Shown: positions 9,025-19,472, numbered from the stretch's first letter. The stretch: DNA of 64,000 nt from G963555815 sp965249615 [NCBI: bacterium] (GCA_965249615.1 CBDFMI010000005.1:310001-374000); one strand, 5' to 3'. Made by a program: numbers and translations. Notes: generated by a model from the letters alone, not told the origin.

Positions 9025-10779
9025 ATGCGTTTGACGCGAGCGTTTTTTCCCACACTGAAGGAGGCGCCCGCCGAAGCTGAGGTGGTCAGCCACAGCCTCA
9101 TGGTCCGGGCGGGCCTCATCCGGCGCCTGGCGGCTGGAGTCTACACTCTCCTCCCGCTTGGCCTTCGTGTCCAAAAGAAAGTCGAGGCAATTGTGCGGGA
9201 AGAGATGGACCGGGCGGGGGCCCAGGAGGTCCTCCTTCCTGTCCTTCTGCCTGCGGAGCTTTGGCGCGAGACGGGCAGGTGGGAGGAGTACGGAAAAGAG
9301 CTCATGCGTCTTCAAGACCGTCACGAGCGGGACTTCTGCTTAGGTCCCACTCATGAGGAGGTCATTACCGACCTCGTCCGAAGGGAGATCCGCTCCTACC
9401 GAAGTCTTCCCCTCAACCTTTACCAGATCCAGACCAAGTTTCGAGACGAGATCCGCCCCCGTTTTGGCGTTATGCGGGGGAGGGAGTTCACCATGAAGGA
9501 CGCCTACAGCTTCGACCGGGACGACAAGGGGGCTGAGGAGAGCTACCACAGGATGTACGACGCCTACACCCGGATTTTCAGCCGTTGCGGTCTTCAGTTC
9601 TCCGCCGTCGAGGCTGACCCGGGCATCATCGGGGGGAGCTTTTCGCACGAGTTCATGGTCCTGGCCGACACGGGGGAGGAGGCCATCGTGAGGTGCGGGG
9701 GTTGCCACTATGCGGCCAATGTGGAGAAGGCCCCCTTCTCGACGGAGGCCTCGGTGGAAGAGCCCGGGCCTAAAGCCGCGGAGCTCGAAAAGGTTTCCAC
9801 CCCGAACCTTAAAACGGCCGAGGAGGTGGCGGCCTATCTGAAGAGCGACCTTCGTGACTTGGCGAAGACCCTCATCTATCAAGCCGACGGGAATATATGG
9901 GCAATTATGATCCCGGGCGATCGTCAGGTGAACCCACTCAAGCTCAAGAATTTCTTGGGGGCAGCGGACCTCTCCATGGCCGACGCAGAGACCGCAGAAC
10001 GTGTGACCGGGGCGCCGGTGGGCTTTGCCGGGCCGATCGGCCTAAAGGACGTTCCCATCGTGGCCGACCACACCCTGAGCGGCCGGGAGAACCTCATCGT
10101 TGGGGCCAATGAGGCGGACCACCACTACCGGGGGGCGAAGCCGGGCCGGGATTTTGAGATCCGGGAATACACCGATCTCAGGCTGGCCCAGGCGGGAGAC
10201 CCGTGCCCCCGGTGCGGAAAGCCTCTCGCCCTTCGTCGCGGTATTGAGGTGGGGCACATCTTCAAGCTGGGGACAAAGTACAGCCAGGCCCTGGGGGCCA
10301 CCTTCCTGGATGCGCAGGGACAGGAGCGCCTGTCGATTATGGGCTGCTACGGCATCGGGATCGGCCGCACCATCGCGGCCGCAATTGAACAAAACCACGA
10401 CGAACGGGGAATTGTCTGGCCCATGCCTCTTGCCCCTTATCAGGTGGTCATCATCCCCGTGAACACCGAGGACCCCTCGGTCATGAAGACTGCCGAAGAT
10501 CTCTACGCGAAACTCCAGGGGGAGGGGCTGGAAACCCTCCTCGATGACCGCGATGAGCGGGCAGGCGTAAAATTCAAAGACGCCGAACTCATTGGGATTC
10601 CCCTCCAAGTGATCGTGGGAATTCGGAATCTGAAGGCCGGCAAGGTTGAGATCAAGCGTCGTCGAGACGGTGAGACCTCCCTGGCTTCCGTGGAAGAGGT
10701 CCTGGCCGCCGTTCTCCAGATAGTGAAGGAGCCCCTTCAAAGCGGACTTTCAGGCGCCCCTGCGGACCCCCCTGGGTGA
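9025..10779 (+). CDS. proS: Prolyl-tRNA synthetase
   Basis: Class II aminoacyl-tRNA synthetase charging tRNA-Pro. 584 residues, the bacterial form with an editing insertion (about residues 230-390) between motifs 2 and 3. Motif 2 region: RPRFGVMRGREFTMKDAYSF. Motif 3 region: MGCYGIGIGRTIAAAIEQ. C-terminal anticodon-binding domain: PYQVVIIPVN onward. ATG start with AGGGGAGG 13 nt upstream, rather distant. It lies between two hairpins and is probably its own unit. Confidence 0.97.
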   Translation: MRLTRAFFPTLKEAPAEAEVVSHSLMVRAGLIRRLAAGVYTLLPLGLRVQKKVEAIVREEMDRAGAQEVLLPVLLPAELWRETGRWEEYGKELMRLQDRHERDFCLGPTHEEVITDLVRREIRSYRSLPLNLYQIQTKFRDEIRPRFGVMRGREFTMKDAYSFDRDDKGAEESYHRMYDAYTRIFSRCGLQFSAVEADPGIIGGSFSHEFMVLADTGEEAIVRCGGCHYAANVEKAPFSTEASVEEPGPKAAELEKVSTPNLKTAEEVAAYLKSDLRDLAKTLIYQADGNIWAIMIPGDRQVNPLKLKNFLGAADLSMADAETAERVTGAPVGFAGPIGLKDVPIVADHTLSGRENLIVGANEADHHYRGAKPGRDFEIREYTDLRLAQAGDPCPRCGKPLALRRGIEVGHIFKLGTKYSQALGATFLDAQGQERLSIMGCYGIGIGRTIAAAIEQNHDERGIVWPMPLAPYQVVIIPVNTEDPSVMKTAEDLYAKLQGEGLETLLDDRDERAGVKFKDAELIGIPLQVIVGIRNLKAGKVEIKRRRDGETSLASVEEVLAAVLQIVKEPLQSGLSGAPADPPG

Positions 10780-10793
10780 GGGGGGGGATTTTT
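10767..10793 (+). terminator. proS terminator overlapping the stop codon
   Basis: C6 at 10767-10772 can pair with the G8 run at 10780-10787, with the TGA stop inside the loop, followed by ATTTTT. It fits an intrinsic terminator for proS and lies just upstream of a promoter for the next operon. Confidence 0.6.
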
Positions 10794-10796
10794 CCC

Positions 10797-10824
10797 TTGA
10801 ATTGTGGCCCGATGAGGGTAAATT
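10797..10824 (+). promoter_or_regulatory. Predicted sigma70 promoter of rimP-nusA-infB operon
   Basis: TTGAAT at 10797-10802 and TAAATT at 10819-10824, separated by 16 nt. Transcription would start near 10831, about 50 nt before the rimP start and about 20 nt before an intrinsic terminator hairpin. Confidence 0.5.
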
Positions 10825-10831
10825 ATTACCC
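10816..10831 (+). promoter_or_regulatory. Palindrome overlapping the -10 box (possible operator)
   Basis: Perfect inverted repeat GGGTAA-ATTA-TTACCC covering the predicted -10 box and start site. Its position suits a repressor site; it could also be a short RNA hairpin if transcription starts further upstream. No regulator is identified. Confidence 0.45.
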
Positions 10832-10848
10832 AGATGGAGCGCCGATGA

Positions 10849-10875
10849 AAGGTGGGCCAAATGCCCACTTTTTTT
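10849..10875 (+). terminator. Intrinsic terminator/attenuator directly before rimP
   Basis: GTGGGC (10852-10857) pairs with GCCCAC (10863-10868) across a CAAAT loop, extended by A-T pairs, and is followed by seven T residues (10869-10875). The T run ends 3 nt before the rimP ATG. Transcripts from the promoter at 10797 must read through it, as in NusA-sensitive attenuation. Confidence 0.75.
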
Positions 10876-10878
10876 ATT

Positions 10879-11367
10879 ATGGGAGCTGATACGGTGGGCA
10901 CCTCCGTGTTCCTTGAGAAGCTTCAGCCTTTGGTGGAGCCCGTGGTGGAGGATGAGGGGCTTGAGCTGGTGGACCTGGAGTGGATGAGTCTCGCGGGCCA
11001 GTGGGTCCTTCGGGTCTATATGGACAAGGAGGGTGGGGTCACCCTGGATGACTGCCAGCGTGTCAGCCGTCGTTTGAACCCGGTGCTCGACGTGGAAGAC
11101 CTCATCCCAAGCCGTTACAACCTGGAGGTGTCCTCACCGGGCCTGAATCGAAGGCTGAAGAAGGCTTCGGACTTCAGGAGGTTTTTGGGGCGCCGGGCGC
11201 GCATTGAACTTTCATCCTCCCTTCAAGGCAGAAGGCGGTTTCGAGGAAAACTGGCGGGAATTAGCGGAGAGGAAGAGACGGAGATTGTCTTGGAGATGGA
11301 GGGGGGAGAAGTCGTACATCTGCCGTTGGCTGATATCGGCAAGGCCCGCCTCGAGGTGGAGTTGTGA
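10879..11367 (+). CDS. rimP: Ribosome maturation factor RimP
   Basis: Cytoplasmic factor for 30S subunit maturation, first gene of the nusA operon. 162 residues from ATG 10879. Family features: LEPLVEPVV-like N-terminal helix (KLQPLVEPVVEDEGLELVDLEW), DDCQRVSRRLNPVLDVED, and YNLEVSSPGLNRRL, with a C-terminal SH3-like domain. An in-frame GTG at 10852 is rejected because it is inside a terminator stem. GTG at 10894, with GGGAGC upstream, is a credible alternative start. Confidence 0.93.
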   Translation: MGADTVGTSVFLEKLQPLVEPVVEDEGLELVDLEWMSLAGQWVLRVYMDKEGGVTLDDCQRVSRRLNPVLDVEDLIPSRYNLEVSSPGLNRRLKKASDFRRFLGRRARIELSSSLQGRRRFRGKLAGISGEEETEIVLEMEGGEVVHLPLADIGKARLEVEL

Positions 11368-11397
11368 AATTGTTCCTGACAAGAAGGAGTAGGAGGT

Positions 11398-12861
11398 TTG
11401 CCTGAGGGAACCCAAGAACTGATGTTGCTCCTGAATCAGATCGAGCGGGAGAAGGGTATCGACAAGGCGCTTCTCGTGGAGGGGATCACCTCGGCCGTCG
11501 TTTCTGCATCTCGGAAATTCTACGGGGCCGAGGCCAACATCGAAGCTGTTCTGGATGATGAGAGCGGAAGGGTGGATCTCTTCTGCCACAAGACCGTAGT
11601 GAAGAAGGTGTCGGAACCCGAGATGGAGATAAGCCTTAAGGAGGCCGCCGAATACAAGGCTGACGCCAAGGTGGGCGACCTTGTCCCCGTCCCCCTTCCA
11701 TTCGAAAGCTTTGGGCGCATCGCCGCTCAGACAGCGAAGCAGGTCATCCTGCAGCGAGTCCGGGAAGCTGAACGGGAGATGGTCTACAACGAGTACAAGG
11801 ACCGGAAAGAAGAACTCGTCAATGGCATCGTCACCCGAGTAGAGAAGGGGACAATCTACGTAGACATAGGAAAAGGGGAGGGCGTCCTGCCGCGAAGGGA
11901 GCAGGTTTTCCGGGAAACCTACCGGCGAAGCGACCGAATCCGCGCTTTAATCCTGGAGGTCCGACAGGCCGCCCGAGGCCCTCAGGTCATCCTTTCCAGA
12001 ACCCACCCGGCCCTCGTCGTGCGGCTGTTCGCCATCGAGGTGCCAGAGATCTACGAGGGAATCGTGGAGATCAAGGAGGCCGTTCGGGAACCGAGCGGGA
12101 GATCTAAGATCGCGGTGGTCTCTCATGACAAAGATGTGGACCCTGTGGGGGCTTGTGTTGGGGTGCGAGGCTCCCGCGTTCAGTCCATCGTCCAGGAGCT
12201 CAGGGGAGAGAAGATCGACATCATTCAGTGGACTGACGACCTCTCCACCTTTGCGGCAAATGCCCTGAGCCCCGCCAAGATCTCGCGGGTCATCTTGGGC
12301 GCGGGGGAACAGTCGATGGTGGTCGTGGTCCCCGACGACCAGCTCTCCCTGGCCATCGGAAGGAGCGGCCAGAACGTCCGTTTGGCAGCCAAACTTCTCA
12401 AGTGGAAGATTGACCTTAAGGGCGAGTCGGAATACCAACGTGAACAGGCGGAATTGGCGGCCGATGTTCTTTCGGGGGGCAGAAAGGGGATTCCTCTGAC
12501 CGAGCTGGGCGGCCTCGGCCCCAAGACGGCAGAACACTTGCGCGCATATAAGATCCGGACCGTTGAAAACCTGGCAGCAGTCTCTTTGGAAGACCTGACG
12601 GCTATCCCCGGAATCGGTTCCAAGCGGGCGGAGGTCCTTCTGAACGGAGCCAAAGAGCATCTCGCCGCCCACGCCCCTGCCGCCGAAGAGGAAGAAGAGG
12701 TCCCGCAAGAGAGCGCCCAGGAGACTGAGGCCGATCCCCCCGAGACCAAGGACGAAGAACTCGAAGTCGACGAGACGGACTCGACCACGTCTGTTGGGGA
12801 CGATGGGGAAAAGCCTGAGGGGGAAAAGGAGCCTCCTGAGAAGTTAGACGAGAGTGGCTAA
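11398..12861 (+). CDS. nusA: Transcription elongation/termination factor NusA
   Basis: Binds RNA polymerase and nascent RNA to control pausing, termination and antitermination. 487 residues: N-terminal polymerase-binding domain (1-130), S1 domain (about 135-200, GIVTRVEKGTIYVDIG), two KH domains (about 200-345, including VGVRGSRVQSIVQELRGEKI and LAIGRSGQNVRLAAKLL), then a helix-hairpin-helix region (IPGIGSKRAEVLLN) and an acidic tail rich in Glu. Start TTG at 11398 with AAGGAG eight bases upstream; an ATG at 11422 is possible. Its own operon starts with a terminator hairpin, so autoregulation is plausible. Confidence 0.96.
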   Translation: MPEGTQELMLLLNQIEREKGIDKALLVEGITSAVVSASRKFYGAEANIEAVLDDESGRVDLFCHKTVVKKVSEPEMEISLKEAAEYKADAKVGDLVPVPLPFESFGRIAAQTAKQVILQRVREAEREMVYNEYKDRKEELVNGIVTRVEKGTIYVDIGKGEGVLPRREQVFRETYRRSDRIRALILEVRQAARGPQVILSRTHPALVVRLFAIEVPEIYEGIVEIKEAVREPSGRSKIAVVSHDKDVDPVGACVGVRGSRVQSIVQELRGEKIDIIQWTDDLSTFAANALSPAKISRVILGAGEQSMVVVVPDDQLSLAIGRSGQNVRLAAKLLKWKIDLKGESEYQREQAELAADVLSGGRKGIPLTELGGLGPKTAEHLRAYKIRTVENLAAVSLEDLTAIPGIGSKRAEVLLNGAKEHLAAHAPAAEEEEEVPQESAQETEADPPETKDEELEVDETDSTTSVGDDGEKPEGEKEPPEKLDESG

Positions 12862-12965
12862 GAGAGATAGCACCCAAAACAGGTGCGGGCTGAAGGCCGG
12901 CATGGTATATAGATCCTTACTAACTAAGGCAAAATGAGGAAATTTCAGCGGGAAAAGAGGTTTCA

Positions 12966-15374
12966 ATGGCAGCACTGAGAGCTCACCAGCTCGCTAAAGA
13001 GCTGGGGCTTGATAGCAAATCTTTCCTTGTGGTTGCAGAGAAGGCCGGGATTGCCATCAAGTCTCACATGAGTTCTTTGGACGAGAAAACCGCTCAAAAA
13101 CTGCGAACCCTTCACGCGAATGGGAAGCTGCTGCTTCCCCCCACGCCGAAAGAAAAGGCCGAAACAGAGCAGGCGACTAAAGCGGAGGAAGCCCCAAAGA
13201 GCCCGGCCGTCCGCGCCAAATCAAAAGCGTCTCCCGTAAAAGCGAAGAAAACTGTCACAGCGACCTCGAAAAAGTCCGTGGCCACGCCCCCCAAGAAAGC
13301 GGCTGCTCCGGCGGCCCGATCCGGGGTGTCCCCGGCAGTCGCGAAGACAAAGCCTGAGCCTGTCAAAGCGCCCCCCAAGAAGGTGAAGCAACCGAAAGAG
13401 ACGGTGCAAAAACAAAAGGAAGGGCTCAAAGAGCTTGAGGCACTGGAGCGGGAACTCGAGGACCTGCTGGTCAAAAAGCCGCCGCCTGACCAAAAAAAGC
13501 CCGCTTCCCCGCCAGAAGACGAGAAGGAGGACGAGAAGGTTGCGGAGGCGGTCACGGCGGAGGTCATTGCGCCCGAGATTGCGTCCGAGCCGGAGGAGTT
13601 TTTAGGGGCCCCTCCTTCTGATAAGAAGGTGCGCATCACCGAGGCCCAGACGGTGAAGGAGCTGGCGGAGCTCCTCGAGGTTCCTGCGGCCGAGGTCATC
13701 AAGCACCTGATGGGGGTCGGCATCCTCTCTACGATGAATCAGATCATCGACATTGATGCGGCAGTTTCGGTTGTGCAGAAGTTTGGGCGAGAGGCCGAGG
13801 TCGTAGAGGCGGGTTCCGAGGAACTCCTATTCGAGGAAGAAGAGGAGGGGGGAGACCATGTGGTTCCCCGTGCCCCCGTCGTCACGGTCATGGGCCACGT
13901 GGACCATGGAAAGACCCGGCTCCTGGATGCGATCCGCAAGACGAACGTCATCGAACGGGAGGCGGGGGGCATCACCCAGCATATCGGCGCCTACCACGTG
14001 ACGGTGGGCAAGGGGACGATTGTGTTCCTGGACACTCCAGGGCACGAGGCCTTTACCGCTATGCGGGCCCGGGGGGCCCAGGTGACAGACATCGTGGTCC
14101 TGGTGGTGGCGGCCGACAGTGGCGTCATGCCCCAGACCCGCGAGGCCATCGCCCATGCCCGGGCCGCCGGCGTTCCCATTGTCGTGGCCATCAACAAAGT
14201 GGACCTGCCGAACGCCAACCCCGACAAGGTGAAGCAGGACCTCACCGAGTTCAAGCTGGTCCCTGAGGAGTGGGGGGGCGACACCATCATGGTTGAAGTC
14301 TCGGCCAAGCAGCAGCAGGGGATCGAGGACCTCCTGGAGATGATTCTCCTTCAAACCGAGATTCTGGAGCTCAAGGCGAACCCCAAGCTGAGGAGCAAGG
14401 GGGTCGTCATCGAGAGTTCCATGGACCGGGGTCGGGGCCCGGTGGCGACGGTGCTTGTCCAGAAGGGGACCCTTCAGGTGGGAGACCCCTTCCTGGCGGG
14501 GCTTCATCACGGAAAGGTCCGAGCCCTCATGGACGGTCAGGGAAAAAAGGTGGAGTCCGCGGGACCCTCCATGCCGATCGTGGTTCTTGGCTTCTCCGGG
14601 GTTCCGCAGGCCGGGGACTCCTTTGTGGTGGTACAGGACGAGCGAAAGGCCCGCCAGATTGGCGCCCTACGGCTGAAACGCCAGCACGAAGAGGAGCTGG
14701 CGAAATCCGCCCGGACGAGTCTGGAGGACTTCTTGGAGGGTGTCCAAAAGGGGGTAGCGAAGGAGCTTCCCATTGTCCTCAAGACAGACACTCGAGGGAG
14801 TAGCCAGGCCCTGCAGGAGGCCCTTCAGAAGCTGAGCACCGAGGAGGTCAAACTTCGGTTCATCCATGAGGCCGTCGGCGGGATCAGTGAGTCAGACGTG
14901 ATGCTGGCGAGCACTTCTCGGGCCGTCATCATCGGGTTCCATGTGCGTCCCACCCCTCAGGCCAGCGCGCTGGCTCAGCAAGAGAGAGTGGACATTCGCC
15001 TCTACTCCATCATCTATGAGGTCTTGAATGATATCAAGGCGGCGATGGAGGGCCTCCTGGATCCCACCTACCGCGAGGTTGTCCTTGGCCGGGCAGAGGT
15101 CCGCCAGATTTTCACCATTCCCAAGATTGGGGTCGTGGCGGGCTGTCATGTGACGGAGGGGCTGGTGCAGCGGACGGCCGATGCACGACTTCTTCGGGAC
15201 GATGTGGTGGTCTTTGAGGGAAAGATAGGTTCCCTTCGACGCTTCAAAGAGGACGTGTCGGAGGTCTCCGGCGGGTTCGAGTGTGGGATAACCCTGGATC
15301 AGTTTCAGGACGTCAAGCCTGGGGATATCATCGAACCCTACGTCATGCAGGAGGAAGAGCGGAAGGGCCAGTAG
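12966..15374 (+). CDS. infB: Translation initiation factor IF-2
   Basis: GTPase that places initiator tRNA on the 30S subunit. 802 residues. An N-terminal IF2_N domain ([20 protein letters not shown]) is followed by a Lys/Ala/Pro-rich linker (about 60-200), a second IF2_N domain (about 220-275), the G domain with G1 GHVDHGKT near residue 309, DTPGHEAF and NKVD, then domains II-IV with the C-terminal tRNA-binding domain. The 104-nt gap after nusA has a short CCTTA/TAAGG repeat but no gene; the usual ylxR and L7Ae-like genes are absent here. Confidence 0.97.
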   Translation: MAALRAHQLAKELGLDSKSFLVVAEKAGIAIKSHMSSLDEKTAQKLRTLHANGKLLLPPTPKEKAETEQATKAEEAPKSPAVRAKSKASPVKAKKTVTATSKKSVATPPKKAAAPAARSGVSPAVAKTKPEPVKAPPKKVKQPKETVQKQKEGLKELEALERELEDLLVKKPPPDQKKPASPPEDEKEDEKVAEAVTAEVIAPEIASEPEEFLGAPPSDKKVRITEAQTVKELAELLEVPAAEVIKHLMGVGILSTMNQIIDIDAAVSVVQKFGREAEVVEAGSEELLFEEEEEGGDHVVPRAPVVTVMGHVDHGKTRLLDAIRKTNVIEREAGGITQHIGAYHVTVGKGTIVFLDTPGHEAFTAMRARGAQVTDIVVLVVAADSGVMPQTREAIAHARAAGVPIVVAINKVDLPNANPDKVKQDLTEFKLVPEEWGGDTIMVEVSAKQQQGIEDLLEMILLQTEILELKANPKLRSKGVVIESSMDRGRGPVATVLVQKGTLQVGDPFLAGLHHGKVRALMDGQGKKVESAGPSMPIVVLGFSGVPQAGDSFVVVQDERKARQIGALRLKRQHEEELAKSARTSLEDFLEGVQKGVAKELPIVLKTDTRGSSQALQEALQKLSTEEVKLRFIHEAVGGISESDVMLASTSRAVIIGFHVRPTPQASALAQQERVDIRLYSIIYEVLNDIKAAMEGLLDPTYREVVLGRAEVRQIFTIPKIGVVAGCHVTEGLVQRTADARLLRDDVVVFEGKIGSLRRFKEDVSEVSGGFECGITLDQFQDVKPGDIIEPYVMQEEERKGQ

Positions 15375-15377
15375 GAG

Positions 15378-15659
15378 ATGATCGTGGGGATCTGCACCAT
15401 CGAACTGCATATTCATGGAAACCGGTCGCTGAAGGGAAAACGTCAGGTTCTTCGGAGTGTTAAAGACCGCTTGCGCCACCGGTTCAATGTGGCCATAGCC
15501 GAGGTCGATTACCAGGATTTGTGGCAACGCGCCCTCATCGGCGTCACCACGGTAGGGTCCGACCGAGCCCAGGTGGATCGAACTCTCCAGCACATCGTTT
15601 CGGCCGTCGAGGGGATGGGTGTCGCTGAACTGGTCGACGCCGAGGTCGAGATCCTATGA
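15378..15659 (+). CDS. DUF503 (YlxP-like) protein
   Basis: Small 93-residue protein of the DUF503 family, found in infB operons of several phyla and of unknown function. It has the family pattern CTIELHIHGNRSLKGKRQVL followed by RFNVAIAEVDYQDLWQRA and a conserved second half ending ELVDAEVEIL. It starts 3 nt after infB and overlaps rbfA by 4 nt, so it belongs to the translation operon. A role in ribosome biogenesis is suggested by location only. Confidence 0.9.
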   Translation: MIVGICTIELHIHGNRSLKGKRQVLRSVKDRLRHRFNVAIAEVDYQDLWQRALIGVTTVGSDRAQVDRTLQHIVSAVEGMGVAELVDAEVEIL

Positions 15660-16018
15660 AGAGACGTGCGGACACAGGGCGCCCAGAACGAGTGGGGGGG
15701 GTGGTGCGCCAAGAGCTGGCAGAGCTCCTGCGCACTCATGTGAAGGACCCCCGCGTCGGCTTCGTCTCTATCACCGGGGTGGATGTCAGTCCAGACCTTC
15801 GGAACGCCCGAGTCCTGGTGAGTGTGATGGGGGACGACGAGACGAAGCAGAAGACTTTGAAGGGCCTCGACAGCGCCAAGACTTTCTTGAGGAGCCTCCT
15901 GGGCCAGCGACTTCAGCTTCGGTATACCCCTGAACTCCTCTTCAAGCTGGATGACTCCATCGCCTACAGTGCACATATCCACAGCGTCCTTGACCAGCTT
16001 AAGATGAACTCCACATGA
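15656..16018 (+). CDS. rbfA: Ribosome-binding factor A
   Basis: Cold-shock 30S maturation factor. 120 residues with the single KH-like fold: VRQELAELLRTHVKDPR, GFVSITGVDVSPDLRNARV, and the terminal LRYTPELLFKLDDSI. ATG overlaps the upstream stop. Normal length. Confidence 0.95.
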   Translation: MKRRADTGRPERVGGVVRQELAELLRTHVKDPRVGFVSITGVDVSPDLRNARVLVSVMGDDETKQKTLKGLDSAKTFLRSLLGQRLQLRYTPELLFKLDDSIAYSAHIHSVLDQLKMNST

Positions 16019-16040
16019 GGATCTCGTCCTGGAAGGTCTC

Positions 16041-16952
16041 TTGAATGTCTATAAACTCCCGGGACCGACCTCTCATGATGTTGTGGCTCGCCTGAGGCGC
16101 CATCTGAAGAAGGTTCGGGTCGGTCACGCCGGGACCTTGGACCCCCTCGCCGAGGGTGTCCTTCTCCTCTGCCTCGGAAGGGCCACCAAGTTCTTTGATT
16201 ATCTGATTGAATGCCCGAAGACTTATGTTGCTACGCTTCGTCTCGGGATCGTCACGACCACCCAGGATACCGAGGGGGACATCGTCTCCGAACGTCCTGT
16301 GGGACCCGTCTCGGCCGAGGTCTGGAGGGATCTCCTCAAGGAGTTCGAAGGGGAGATTGAGCAGCTTCCCCCTATGTTTTCGGCCCGTCGCCACCAGGGG
16401 CGCCACCTCTATGACCTGGCCAGGGCCGGCATTGAGGTGGAACGGTCCCCCAGAAGGACATGGGTGGAGGGCCTGGAGCTTCTCTCCATCGAGGGTCCCG
16501 AGGTAACCTTGAAGGTCCGCTGCGGTCGCGGGACTTATATCAGGACCCTCTGTCAGGACATGGGAGAGCGTTTTCAGACGGGGGGTCACATGGCTCGGTT
16601 GACCCGCACGGCCGTGGGTCCTTTTCTAGCGGAAGAGGCCATCACCCTTGAGGCTGCCGAGGAGCACGCCATCCACGGCACGCTTGAGGGGCTGCTGATG
16701 CCCGTCGCCCGGGCCCTGACTTGCCTCCCCGAAGTCCGTTTAGGCCGCCTCCCGCCGGGGGGGCTTCGAAAGGGGATGTGGATCGGGGAGAAAGACCTTC
16801 TGGGACCTACGCCTGAGGGGAGGGCGGGGACGCACTTGCGCTTGGTAGACGGGGCAGGCCAGACCCTGGCCCTGGCCCGGTTTGTCTCGGGAGAAACTTT
16901 TCCCATGAGAGTGAGAAAGGTCTTGAAAACGCCCCTTGCAGTGCAGACATAG
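16041..16952 (+). CDS. truB: tRNA pseudouridine-55 synthase
   Basis: Makes pseudouridine 55 in the T loop of tRNAs. About 303 residues. Catalytic Asp in GHAGTLDPLAEGVLLLCLG, and GPTSHDVVARLRRHLKK near the N terminus; the C-terminal PUA-like part ends after VRKVL. The true start is uncertain: the family usually begins GLLNVYKPPG, which puts residues upstream of the TTG at 16041, and the only in-frame candidate there is a CTG at 16029. The ATG at 16015 is in a different frame. Confidence 0.93.
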   Translation: MNVYKLPGPTSHDVVARLRRHLKKVRVGHAGTLDPLAEGVLLLCLGRATKFFDYLIECPKTYVATLRLGIVTTTQDTEGDIVSERPVGPVSAEVWRDLLKEFEGEIEQLPPMFSARRHQGRHLYDLARAGIEVERSPRRTWVEGLELLSIEGPEVTLKVRCGRGTYIRTLCQDMGERFQTGGHMARLTRTAVGPFLAEEAITLEAAEEHAIHGTLEGLLMPVARALTCLPEVRLGRLPPGGLRKGMWIGEKDLLGPTPEGRAGTHLRLVDGAGQTLALARFVSGETFPMRVRKVLKTPLAVQT

Positions 16953-16992
16953 AGGGCTGGACTTGCTGTGATGAGAAGGAGGTGAGAGGCCA

Positions 16993-17262
16993 ATGGGCCT
17001 AGCGAAAGATTTGAAGGCGTCCGTTAAAGAAGAATTCCGCCGGCACGAGACGGACACGGGGTCCCCGGAGGTCCAGGTGGCCCTCTTGAGCCAGCGGGTT
17101 AATTACCTGACGGAACACTTGAAGCAACACACGAAGGATTTTAGCTCGCGAAGGGGTCTTTTAACGGTTGTCGGTCGGCGGCGCCGGTTGCTGGACTACT
17201 TGAAAGGGAAGGACGTAGAGCGCTACCGAAATCTTATCGAGCGGTTGAAGCTTCGCCGTTAG
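16993..17262 (+). CDS. rpsO: 30S ribosomal protein S15
   Basis: 89 residues, the standard S15 length; binds 16S rRNA helices 20-22. Shows the family core [38 protein letters not shown] and [27 protein letters not shown] upstream of the ATG is a strong ribosome-binding site. Followed by pnp after 18 nt, the classic rpsO-pnp pairing. Confidence 0.98.
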   Translation: MGLAKDLKASVKEEFRRHETDTGSPEVQVALLSQRVNYLTEHLKQHTKDFSSRRGLLTVVGRRRRLLDYLKGKDVERYRNLIERLKLRR

Positions 17263-17280
17263 AGGAGGGTAGGAAAGTTT

Positions 17281-19383
17281 ATGTATCACAAGGTGGATGA
17301 CGAAATTGGAGGCAGAAAGCTTACCCTTGAGTCCGGCGAGATGGCGAAGCAGGCGGATGGAGCCGTTGTAGTCACGTACGGGGACACCGTGATCATCGCC
17401 GCCGCTGTCTCCAGTGGTATTCGAGAGGGGATTGATTTCTTCCCTCTCACGGTCGACTACCGGGAGAAGTTCTACGCTGGCGGCAAAATCCCCGGCGGCT
17501 TCTTCAAGCGTGAGGGGAGGCCCACAGAGAAAGAGACCCTGACCAGCCGACTTATCGACCGCCCCCTGAGACCGCTTTTTCCCCCGGGTTTCAAGGAAGA
17601 CACCGAGGTCATCAGCATGGCCCTGTCGGCAGATATCGCCAACGACCCGGACATCTTGGCCCTCATCGGCTCCTCGGCAGCCTTGACCGTCTCCGATATC
17701 CCCTTCCTGGGGCCGGTGGGAGCGGTCCGAATGGGCCGTGTGGGGGGAAAGCTCATCCTCAATCCCACCGTTGCCGAACTCCAGGATTCAGAGCTCAACA
17801 TCGTCCTGGCCGGCAAGGAGGATTCCATCGTCATGGTGGAGGGGGGAGGGGAGGAAATACCCGAGGAGGTCCTCCTTGAGGCCTTCGAGGAGGGGCACAA
17901 GGCCATCCAGACGATTGTCCGCATGCAACAGACGCTCCAGCAGGCGCTCGGCAGGCCCAAGCGGGAGTTTGATTCCCCGGAACAGGATCCAGAGCTCGCC
18001 GAACGTCTCAAGGCGCACGTAGGTGAACGGATGGCCGAGACCATCCTGATCAAGGAGAAGCAGGAGCGCAAGACGCGGATGGGGACCCTCCGCCAGGAGG
18101 TTTTGGACAGCTTGGGCGGGGATTCCGAGGACCTCACGAAAAAGCTGAAGGGCCTCTTTAAGGATCTGGAGAGCCAGGAGCTCCGCCGTCTCATTATCGA
18201 GCAGGGGGTCCGAGCCGACGGTCGGGGCCTCAAGGACATTCGTTCCATCACGGGCCGGGTTTCCGCTCTCCCGAGAACACACGGCTCTGCCCTTTTCACC
18301 CGAGGAGAGACACAGGCCCTTGTGACCGTGACCCTGGGGACCTCGCAAGATGAACAGCGCCTGGATAACCTAGAAACACGGGATTTCCACAAAACCTTCA
18401 TGCTTCACTATAACTTTCCCCCTTTCTGTACGGGAGAGGTCAAGCCCATTCGGGGGCCGGGTCGCCGAGAGATCGGACACGGCGCCTTGGCGGAACGAGC
18501 CCTTCGCCCCGTCCTCCCCCCTCACGATCAATTCCCCTACACCATTCGGATTGTGTCGGAGATCCTGGAATCTAACGGCTCTTCCTCCATGGCTACGGTG
18601 TGCGGGGGGAGCCTCGCCCTGATGGACGCAGGGGCTCCCATTCGGTCAGCAGTGGCGGGGATCGCCATGGGGCTCATCCAGGAGGAGGGGCGCGCCTTCA
18701 TCCTGACCGACATCCTGGGGCAGGAGGATCACCTTGGGGACATGGACTTCAAGGTGGCCGGGACCCGCAAGGGTGTGACAGGCATCCAGATGGACATCAA
18801 GGTCCAGGGCGGCCTCACCCTTGAGGTCATGCGAGAGGCCCTCGCCCAAGCCCACGAGGCGAGATTGTTTGTCCTCGACCGGATGGACGAAGTCCTCACC
18901 GAGCCCCGCGCGAACCTTTCGGCCTATGCCCCACGCATTCTCACCGTGAGGGTGCCGCCCGCCAGGGTTCGGGATGTCATTGGCCCCGGGGGCAAGGTGG
19001 TGCGGGGTATCGTCGAGAGGACTGGGGTTTCCATCGACATAGAGGACGACGGCAGCATCACGATTGCTTCTGTCGACGAGAGCGCCGCCCAGGCCGCTGT
19101 GGCCATCATCCAGGATCTGACCCAAGAGGCCGAGATCGGAAAGATCTACCACGGGACGGTGAAGAAGATCATGGACTTCGGTGCCTTTGTTGAAATCTTC
19201 CCAGGCACCGATGGCCTCGTCCACATCTCCCAGCTCGCACCGGGGCGGGTCAACAAAGTGACCGACGTCCTTAACGAAGGGGATGAGGTTGACGTAAAAG
19301 TCCTCGACGTCGACCGTCAGGGGAAGATCCGGCTCAGTCGAAAGGATGCCCTCTCGGCTGAAGATCGGCTGGCAAAATCCTAG
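17281..19383 (+). CDS. pnp: Polynucleotide phosphorylase
   Basis: Phosphate-dependent 3'-5' exoribonuclease and degradosome member. 700 residues: two RNase PH-like domains (about 1-225 and 310-545), a helical middle domain, KH ([18 protein letters not shown]) and S1 ([23 protein letters not shown]). Catalytic-domain motifs [19 protein letters not shown] and [18 protein letters not shown] are present. Last gene before a strong terminator. Confidence 0.98.
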   Translation: MYHKVDDEIGGRKLTLESGEMAKQADGAVVVTYGDTVIIAAAVSSGIREGIDFFPLTVDYREKFYAGGKIPGGFFKREGRPTEKETLTSRLIDRPLRPLFPPGFKEDTEVISMALSADIANDPDILALIGSSAALTVSDIPFLGPVGAVRMGRVGGKLILNPTVAELQDSELNIVLAGKEDSIVMVEGGGEEIPEEVLLEAFEEGHKAIQTIVRMQQTLQQALGRPKREFDSPEQDPELAERLKAHVGERMAETILIKEKQERKTRMGTLRQEVLDSLGGDSEDLTKKLKGLFKDLESQELRRLIIEQGVRADGRGLKDIRSITGRVSALPRTHGSALFTRGETQALVTVTLGTSQDEQRLDNLETRDFHKTFMLHYNFPPFCTGEVKPIRGPGRREIGHGALAERALRPVLPPHDQFPYTIRIVSEILESNGSSSMATVCGGSLALMDAGAPIRSAVAGIAMGLIQEEGRAFILTDILGQEDHLGDMDFKVAGTRKGVTGIQMDIKVQGGLTLEVMREALAQAHEARLFVLDRMDEVLTEPRANLSAYAPRILTVRVPPARVRDVIGPGGKVVRGIVERTGVSIDIEDDGSITIASVDESAAQAAVAIIQDLTQEAEIGKIYHGTVKKIMDFGAFVEIFPGTDGLVHISQLAPGRVNKVTDVLNEGDEVDVKVLDVDRQGKIRLSRKDALSAEDRLAKS

Positions 19384-19432
19384 CCGCCCATTACATCCGG
19401 GTAGGATCAAACCAGGCAGGATCAAAAGAAAT

Positions 19433-19472
19433 AAGGTGGTTGAGGGAATATTTTCCCTTGGCCACCTTTTTT
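19433..19472 (+). terminator. Intrinsic terminator after pnp
   Basis: GGTGG-TTGA-GGGAA pairs with TTCCC-TTGG-CCACC around a short loop, followed by six T residues (19467-19472). About 50 nt after the pnp stop; closes the rimP-pnp operon. The next 140 nt up to 19617 show no convincing gene. Confidence 0.85.

Noticed and set aside
10852-10878. GTG start for rimP at 10852
   Set aside because: This codon is part of the terminator stem and adds residues not seen in RimP.
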